A stretch of DNA of 9,025 bases from positions 1 to 9,025 of the forward strand of contig CALAHL010000465.1 of assembly GCA_937891725.1 (NCBI GenBank), given 5' to 3'. Below, piece after piece: positions 6,118 through 9,025 of this stretch. Both the position numbers and the translations under genes were made by a program. The notes below the pieces were generated by a model. It saw only the letters and a list, made by a program, of their open reading frames with translations. It ran no database searches and had not been told where the DNA came from. The first letter of the stretch is position 1. The number at the start of each line of letters is the position of its first letter. The stretch is from an uncultured Rhodospirillaceae bacterium (GTDB lineage: Bacteria; Pseudomonadota; Alphaproteobacteria; Thalassobaculales; Thalassobaculaceae).

Positions 6118-7521
6118 ATGAGCGTATCACTCGCCGCATTCCTGTACCTGATTTCCGGCATCTGCTTCATCATGGCATTGCGGGGCCTGTCGCATCCGTC
6201 GACGGCGCGTCAGGGAAACACATTCGGCATGGTCGGCATGGCGATCGCCATCCTGACCACCCTGGCCCTACCGGGCGTTCTGTCCTACGAGATGATCATC
6301 CTCGGCATCCTGATCGGTGGTGCCATCGGCGCGGTCATCGCCAAGAAGATCGAGATGACGGCCTTGCCGCAGCTGGTTGCCGGCTTCCATTCGCTGGTCG
6401 GTCTGGCCGCCTGTTTCGTCGCCGTGTCAGCGTATTACGAGCCGGCCGCCTATGGGATCGGAACCAAGGGCGACATCCAGGTGGCCTCACTGATCGAGAT
6501 GGCCTTGGGGCTTGCGATCGGTGCCGTCACCTTCACCGGCTCAATCGTGGCCTTCGCGAAACTTCAGGGCCTGGTTTCGGGGCGCCCCCTGGTGTTCACC
6601 GGTCAGCATATGCTGAACTTGGCCTTGGGTGTCCTGCTGGTCGTCCTGGTCGTCGCATTGTGCATGACACAATCGGACTCGACCTTCTGGCTGATCTTCG
6701 TGGTGGCGCTGGCCTTGGGCTTCCTGCTGATCCTGCCGATCGGTGGTGCCGACATGCCGGTGGTGGTCTCGATGCTGAACTCCTACTCCGGTTGGGCAGC
6801 GGCGGGCATCGGTTTCACGCTTGAGAACAATCTTCTGATTGTGACCGGCGCGCTGGTCGGCTCCTCGGGGGCGATCCTGAGCTACATCATGTGCAAGGGC
6901 ATGAACCGCTCGTTCTTCAACGTGATCCTGGGCGGCTTCGGCGGCGACGACTCTCCGGCGGCGGCCGCAGGCGGATACGACGGGGACCGGACGGTCAAGT
7001 CGGGTTCGGCGGACGATGCGGCGTTCATCCTCGACAATGCAGGCTCTGTAATCATCGTGCCGGGCTACGGCATGGCGGTCGCGCAGGCTCAGCATGCTCT
7101 GCGGGAGATGGGCGATCAGCTGAAGGCAAAGGGCGTCAAGGTCCGGTACGCGATTCACCCGGTTGCGGGGCGTATGCCAGGTCACATGAACGTGCTGCTT
7201 GCCGAGGCCAACGTGCCGTATGACGAGGTTCTTGAGCTGGACGAGATCAACCGCGATTTCTCCAGCACCGACGTGGCCTTCGTGATCGGTGCGAACGACG
7301 TCACCAATCCGGCCGCTAAGACCGACCCGTCGAGCCCGATCTACGGCATGCCGATCCTGGACGTGGAGAATGCCGGGACCGTGCTGTTCATCAAGCGATC
7401 CATGGGCTCCGGCTATGCCGGGGTGGAGAACGAGGTGTTCTTCCGAGACAACACGATGATGCTGTTCGGCGACGCCAAGAAAATGTGCGAGGAAATCGTG
7501 CACGCGATGGATCAGCTTTAA
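6118..7521 (+). CDS. pntB: Proton-translocating NAD(P)+ transhydrogenase subunit beta (membrane domain II and NADP(H)-binding domain III)
   Basis: A 467-residue inner-membrane protein of normal family length. Residues 1 to about 265 are multi-pass membrane helices carrying His91 in AGFHSLVGLAA and Asn221 in VSMLNSYSGWAAAG, equivalent to the E. coli beta-His91 and beta-Asn222 of the proton path. After a flexible Gly/Ala/Asp linker (about 272-295) comes the NADP(H)-binding domain. It shows GYGMAVAQAQ (316-325), HPVAGRMPGHMNVLLAEA (347-364), GANDVTNPAA with Asp394, KRSMGSGYAGVEN (426-438) and GDAKK (451-455). All expected features are present, so the enzyme should be functional and make NADPH at the expense of the proton gradient. 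It starts 18 bases after pntAB with GAGGGAG eight bases before the ATG. It is followed by a strong terminator. Confidence 0.97.
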   Translation: MSVSLAAFLYLISGICFIMALRGLSHPSTARQGNTFGMVGMAIAILTTLALPGVLSYEMIILGILIGGAIGAVIAKKIEMTALPQLVAGFHSLVGLAACFVAVSAYYEPAAYGIGTKGDIQVASLIEMALGLAIGAVTFTGSIVAFAKLQGLVSGRPLVFTGQHMLNLALGVLLVVLVVALCMTQSDSTFWLIFVVALALGFLLILPIGGADMPVVVSMLNSYSGWAAAGIGFTLENNLLIVTGALVGSSGAILSYIMCKGMNRSFFNVILGGFGGDDSPAAAAGGYDGDRTVKSGSADDAAFILDNAGSVIIVPGYGMAVAQAQHALREMGDQLKAKGVKVRYAIHPVAGRMPGHMNVLLAEANVPYDEVLELDEINRDFSSTDVAFVIGANDVTNPAAKTDPSSPIYGMPILDVENAGTVLFIKRSMGSGYAGVENEVFFRDNTMMLFGDAKKMCEEIVHAMDQL

Positions 7522-7546
7522 CGGGCGATGCCATTCGACCTATGCG

Positions 7547-7582
7547 AAAGGGCCGGGGTGGGCGATCTCCCCGGCCCTTTTT
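7547..7582 (+). terminator. Intrinsic terminator of the pnt operon
   Basis: AAAGGGCCGGGG (7547-7558) pairs perfectly over 12 bases with CCCCGGCCCTTT (7569-7580) around a 10-base loop, followed by T residues (T-run 7578-7582). It lies 25 bases after the pntB stop and is a textbook Rho-independent terminator. It separates pnt transcription from the msrQ-like gene. Confidence 0.93.
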
Positions 7583-7650
7583 CTTGTGTGGTTTGGGTGG
7601 CAAGGTGATCTGCTCCGAGCCTCCTCACGATCACGCACCGGGAACAAGCT

Positions 7651-7683
7651 TGAGGCGGCGGTGACATCTTTGTGAGGCGGGTT
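7651..7683 (+). promoter_or_regulatory. Phased direct repeats upstream of the msrQ-like gene
   Basis: TGAGGCGG occurs exactly at 7651-7658 and 7673-7680, 22 bases apart. A TGA also begins at 7662, so three 11-base units each start with TGA. Regularly phased repeats upstream of a gene can be binding sites for a tandem-dimer regulator, such as an OmpR/PhoB-type response regulator. That is a suggestion only. No clear -35/-10 pair is visible in this 150-base leader. Confidence 0.35.
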
Positions 7684-7698
7684 TCACTCCGTCAAAAG

Positions 7699-7716
7699 GC
7701 ACCCCACATGGGGTGC
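7699..7716 (+). promoter_or_regulatory. 18-bp palindrome adjacent to msrQ ribosome binding site
   Basis: GCACCCCA (7699-7706), CA, TGGGGTGC (7709-7716) is a perfect dyad. In RNA it gives a seven-pair GC-rich stem with an ACAT loop. It directly abuts the Shine-Dalgarno sequence GAAGGGGGA (7717-7725), which lies seven bases before GTG 7733. It may be an operator or a translation-control hairpin. There is no T-run, so it is not a terminator. Confidence 0.5.
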
Positions 7717-7725
7717 GAAGGGGGA
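7717..7725 (+). promoter_or_regulatory. Ribosome binding site supporting the GTG start at 7733
   Basis: GAAGGGGGA is followed after seven bases by GTG. The next in-frame ATG lies over 80 codons later, inside the conserved core, so this site decides the start. Confidence 0.65.
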
Positions 7726-7732
7726 CACCGCC

Positions 7733-8587
7733 GTGATCGACTATCCGTGGAATGACCGAGCCGGGCGCTTCAGTGTCCTGCGCGTGGCCGCCTTGTCGCT
7801 CGCGGTGATCCCTGCACTCTGGATCGCCTTCGACGCCGCGACCGGAGGCCTCGGGGCCAAGCCATTGGATGAAGCGACCCATCGGACCGGAGATTGGGCG
7901 GTGCGCCTGCTGCTGGTCACACTCGCCGTCACGCCACTGCGTCGGATCACCGGGTGGAACCGCTGGGTCATCGTCCGCCGGATGCTGGGCCTCGCGGCCT
8001 TCGCCTATGGCTTGGCACATCTGACACTTTATGTGGCCGACCAGAATTGGCATTTGGGGCGCGCCGTGATCGAGATTGCGGTCCGTCCTTATCTCACCAT
8101 CGGGTTCGTTGCCCTCGCCGGACTGGCCGTGCTGGCGGCAACCTCGACGGACGCGGCCATCCGGCGCCTGGGTCGTCGCTGGAGCCAGCTTCATCGGATC
8201 GTCTACGCGTTGGCGGCACTCGCCGTTCTGCACTTTTTTCTGCAATCGAAGATCAACGCGACCGAGGCCACCCTGATGATGGGCTTTCTGCTGCTGTTGA
8301 TGGGATTGCGCCTGGCCCATCGGGCCGGGCATCCGCTAAGTGCGCCCCGGACGCTGGCCATCGTCGCGCTCGCCGCCGCGTTTGGGACGGCCGCGTTGGA
8401 GGTACTCTGGTACGGCTTGGCGACAGGCGTGCCGTGGCGCTCCGTCCTAGAGGCCAATCTCATGCTCACGCCCTGGCCACGACCCGCCTGGTGGGTCCTG
8501 GCGGTCGGCTTCGCCCTGGCACTTGTCCCGCTTGTGAGGCAGCGCGTCGGGCGTTGGGTGAGGACAGCTAAAAGCGTGGACGCGTGA
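7733..8587 (+). CDS. msrQ: MsrQ/YedZ-like heme-binding membrane protein (ferric reductase-like transmembrane family), extended C-terminus
   Basis: A 284-residue membrane protein starting at GTG. In the family, MsrQ is an inner-membrane b-type heme protein that passes electrons from the quinone pool or a flavin reductase to the periplasmic methionine sulfoxide reductase MsrP. Matching core features are THRTGDWAVRLLLVTLAVTPLR (49-70), RRMLGLAAFAYGLAHL (82-97), RPYLTIGF (118-125), TSTDAAIRRLG (137-147) and WSQLHRIVYALAALAVLHFF (150-169). Candidate heme ligands are His96, His154 and His167. The 13-residue spacing of the last two equals that of E. coli His151/His164. Typical MsrQ is about 200-220 residues. 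Here about 85 more follow, with two probable extra helices (about 205-226 and 252-270) and a proline/tryptophan-rich linker, LTPWPRPAWW. No msrP is visible on either side, so the physiological partner is uncertain. A related ferric-reductase-like protein is the alternative. Confidence 0.85.
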   Translation: MIDYPWNDRAGRFSVLRVAALSLAVIPALWIAFDAATGGLGAKPLDEATHRTGDWAVRLLLVTLAVTPLRRITGWNRWVIVRRMLGLAAFAYGLAHLTLYVADQNWHLGRAVIEIAVRPYLTIGFVALAGLAVLAATSTDAAIRRLGRRWSQLHRIVYALAALAVLHFFLQSKINATEATLMMGFLLLLMGLRLAHRAGHPLSAPRTLAIVALAAAFGTAALEVLWYGLATGVPWRSVLEANLMLTPWPRPAWWVLAVGFALALVPLVRQRVGRWVRTAKSVDA

Positions 8588-8920
8588 TTTTTGTTTTGAC
8601 GGCGACCATCTGATTTCGAAGCGCCCCAAGATATTTGTTTTCAAAAGAGATTCTTGATACGTAAAAACCTTAGGATGTCGATAGTAGTTTAAATATTGAC
8701 CTAATATTGTTTAGTTTTCTCGAGAAGCAGTTTTACTGTCAAATTCACCAGAGTATGAGAAATTAAATCGGATATACTATTCATGTATCCAAATAATATA
8801 TCCAGATAATTCGGGAACGGGAATCATTACTTTAAAATCGGTCCTATATTCATTGAATTCGAGTTTGTATGATGTAGCGGGAAGTATTTGGTCTGGTATA
8901 TTGCCAGGCGCAGATTTTCT
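8588..8920. other. AT-rich intergenic island
   Basis: Composition changes abruptly after the msrQ stop: positions 8641-8880 contain 76 G or C in 240 bases (about 32%), whereas one 60-base line inside msrQ (8161-8220) has 41 (68%). No tRNA, terminator or mobile-element end is evident. A small dyad, GGATATA (8770-8776) with TATATCC (8797-8803), is present. Three plus-strand frames are open in a staggered way: 8600-8692, 8674-8766 and 8715-8924. Low GC suggests foreign or decayed DNA. Confidence 0.7.
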
Positions 8921-8924
8921 TTAA
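8715..8924 (+). pseudogene. Possible gene remnant or unrecognised small ORF in AT-rich DNA
   Basis: After an in-frame TAG at 8712-8714 the frame stays open for 69 codons to TAA at 8922-8924. Its translation looks protein-like: EYEKLNRIYYSCIQIIYP, then SGTGIITLKSVLYSLNSS, then SIWSGILPGADFL. There is no in-frame ATG, GTG or early TTG before the middle, so it cannot be a normal intact gene. A second frame, open at 8674-8766, reads DVDSSLNIDLILFSFLEKQF and would join it after one frameshift, which suggests a decayed gene. Its stop overlaps the stop of the convergent gene on the other strand through a shared TTAA. No family is recognised. Chance open frame remains a real possibility. Confidence 0.3.
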
Positions 8925-9025
8925 TCCGGCGCCATGCCCTTTTCCGTGAGTTCCTGGATCGCCGTGTCGGACTTGCGCAAATCGTCCATCCCCATGCCTT
9001 TCAGGACGTAGGGCGCTTTGGTGAA
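8921..9025 (-). CDS. Unidentified protein, C-terminal 34 residues (5' end outside window)
   Basis: On the minus strand the frame is open from the window edge and ends with a stop at 8921-8923. It encodes 34 residues that end LRKSDTAIQELTEKGMAPD. Composition returns to normal GC-rich coding with G/C-heavy third positions, which supports a real gene end. The fragment is too short to assign a family. It is convergent with the msrQ-like gene and separated from it by the AT-rich island. Confidence 0.6.
   Translation of the reverse strand, partial: FTKAPYVLKGMGMDDLRKSDTAIQELTEKGMAPD

Noticed and set aside
6541..7503. 320-residue minus-strand open frame opposite pntB
   Set aside because: His/Asp/Arg-rich antisense shadow of a well-conserved gene.
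7631..8332. 233-residue minus-strand open frame opposite the msrQ-like gene
   Set aside because: Composition is that of an antisense frame and it runs across the msrQ leader; no motifs.
8447..8644. 65-residue minus-strand open frame bridging the AT-rich island and msrQ
   Set aside because: Mostly antisense to msrQ, no family resemblance.

Overview
The window looks like chromosomal DNA from an alphaproteobacterium, probably near the Rhodospirillales. The coding DNA is GC-rich. The transhydrogenase is split into three genes (pntAA, pntAB, pntB), as in Rhodospirillum rubrum, and genes are tightly packed with ATGA overlaps. The genus cannot be named from this sequence alone. No CRISPR array, rRNA, tRNA or insertion sequence was seen.

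Layout. (1) Positions 1-3974 hold the 3' part of a surface-polysaccharide operon. It contains the C-terminal half of a GT4 glycosyltransferase, a class I SAM methyltransferase, a Wzx-like flippase of the MOP superfamily and a second GT4 glycosyltransferase. Each gene overlaps the next by 4 to 14 bases, so they are probably translationally coupled. Together they would build, modify and export a lipid-linked glycan (LPS O-antigen or exopolysaccharide). (2) Positions 3975-4318 are a non-coding spacer with several perfect inverted repeats. It resembles a dispersed intergenic repeat followed by the leader of the next operon. (3) Positions 4319-7521 hold pntAA-pntAB-pntB, encoding the complete proton-translocating NAD(P)+ transhydrogenase. 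The key residues of all three domains are present, and a strong intrinsic terminator (7547-7582) follows. PntAA carries an unusual Lys/Ala-rich tail of about 67 residues. (4) Positions 7583-7732 are a leader with an 11-bp-phased TGA pattern and an 8+2+8 palindrome next to the ribosome binding site. It precedes an MsrQ/YedZ-like heme membrane protein (7733-8587). No msrP is beside this gene, and it has about 85 extra C-terminal residues. (5) Positions 8588-8920 are strikingly AT-rich (76 G+C in the 240 bases of 8641-8880, about 32%). They hold staggered open frames without a normal start, possibly a gene remnant. (6) The last 105 bases are the C-terminal end of an unidentified gene on the minus strand.

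Most of the window is well-understood biology. The parts that deserve a second look are the PntAA tail, the orphan extended MsrQ with its structured leader, the repeat-like spacer before pntAA, and the AT-rich island with its possible decayed gene. I do not see convincing evidence of a wholly new multi-gene system.
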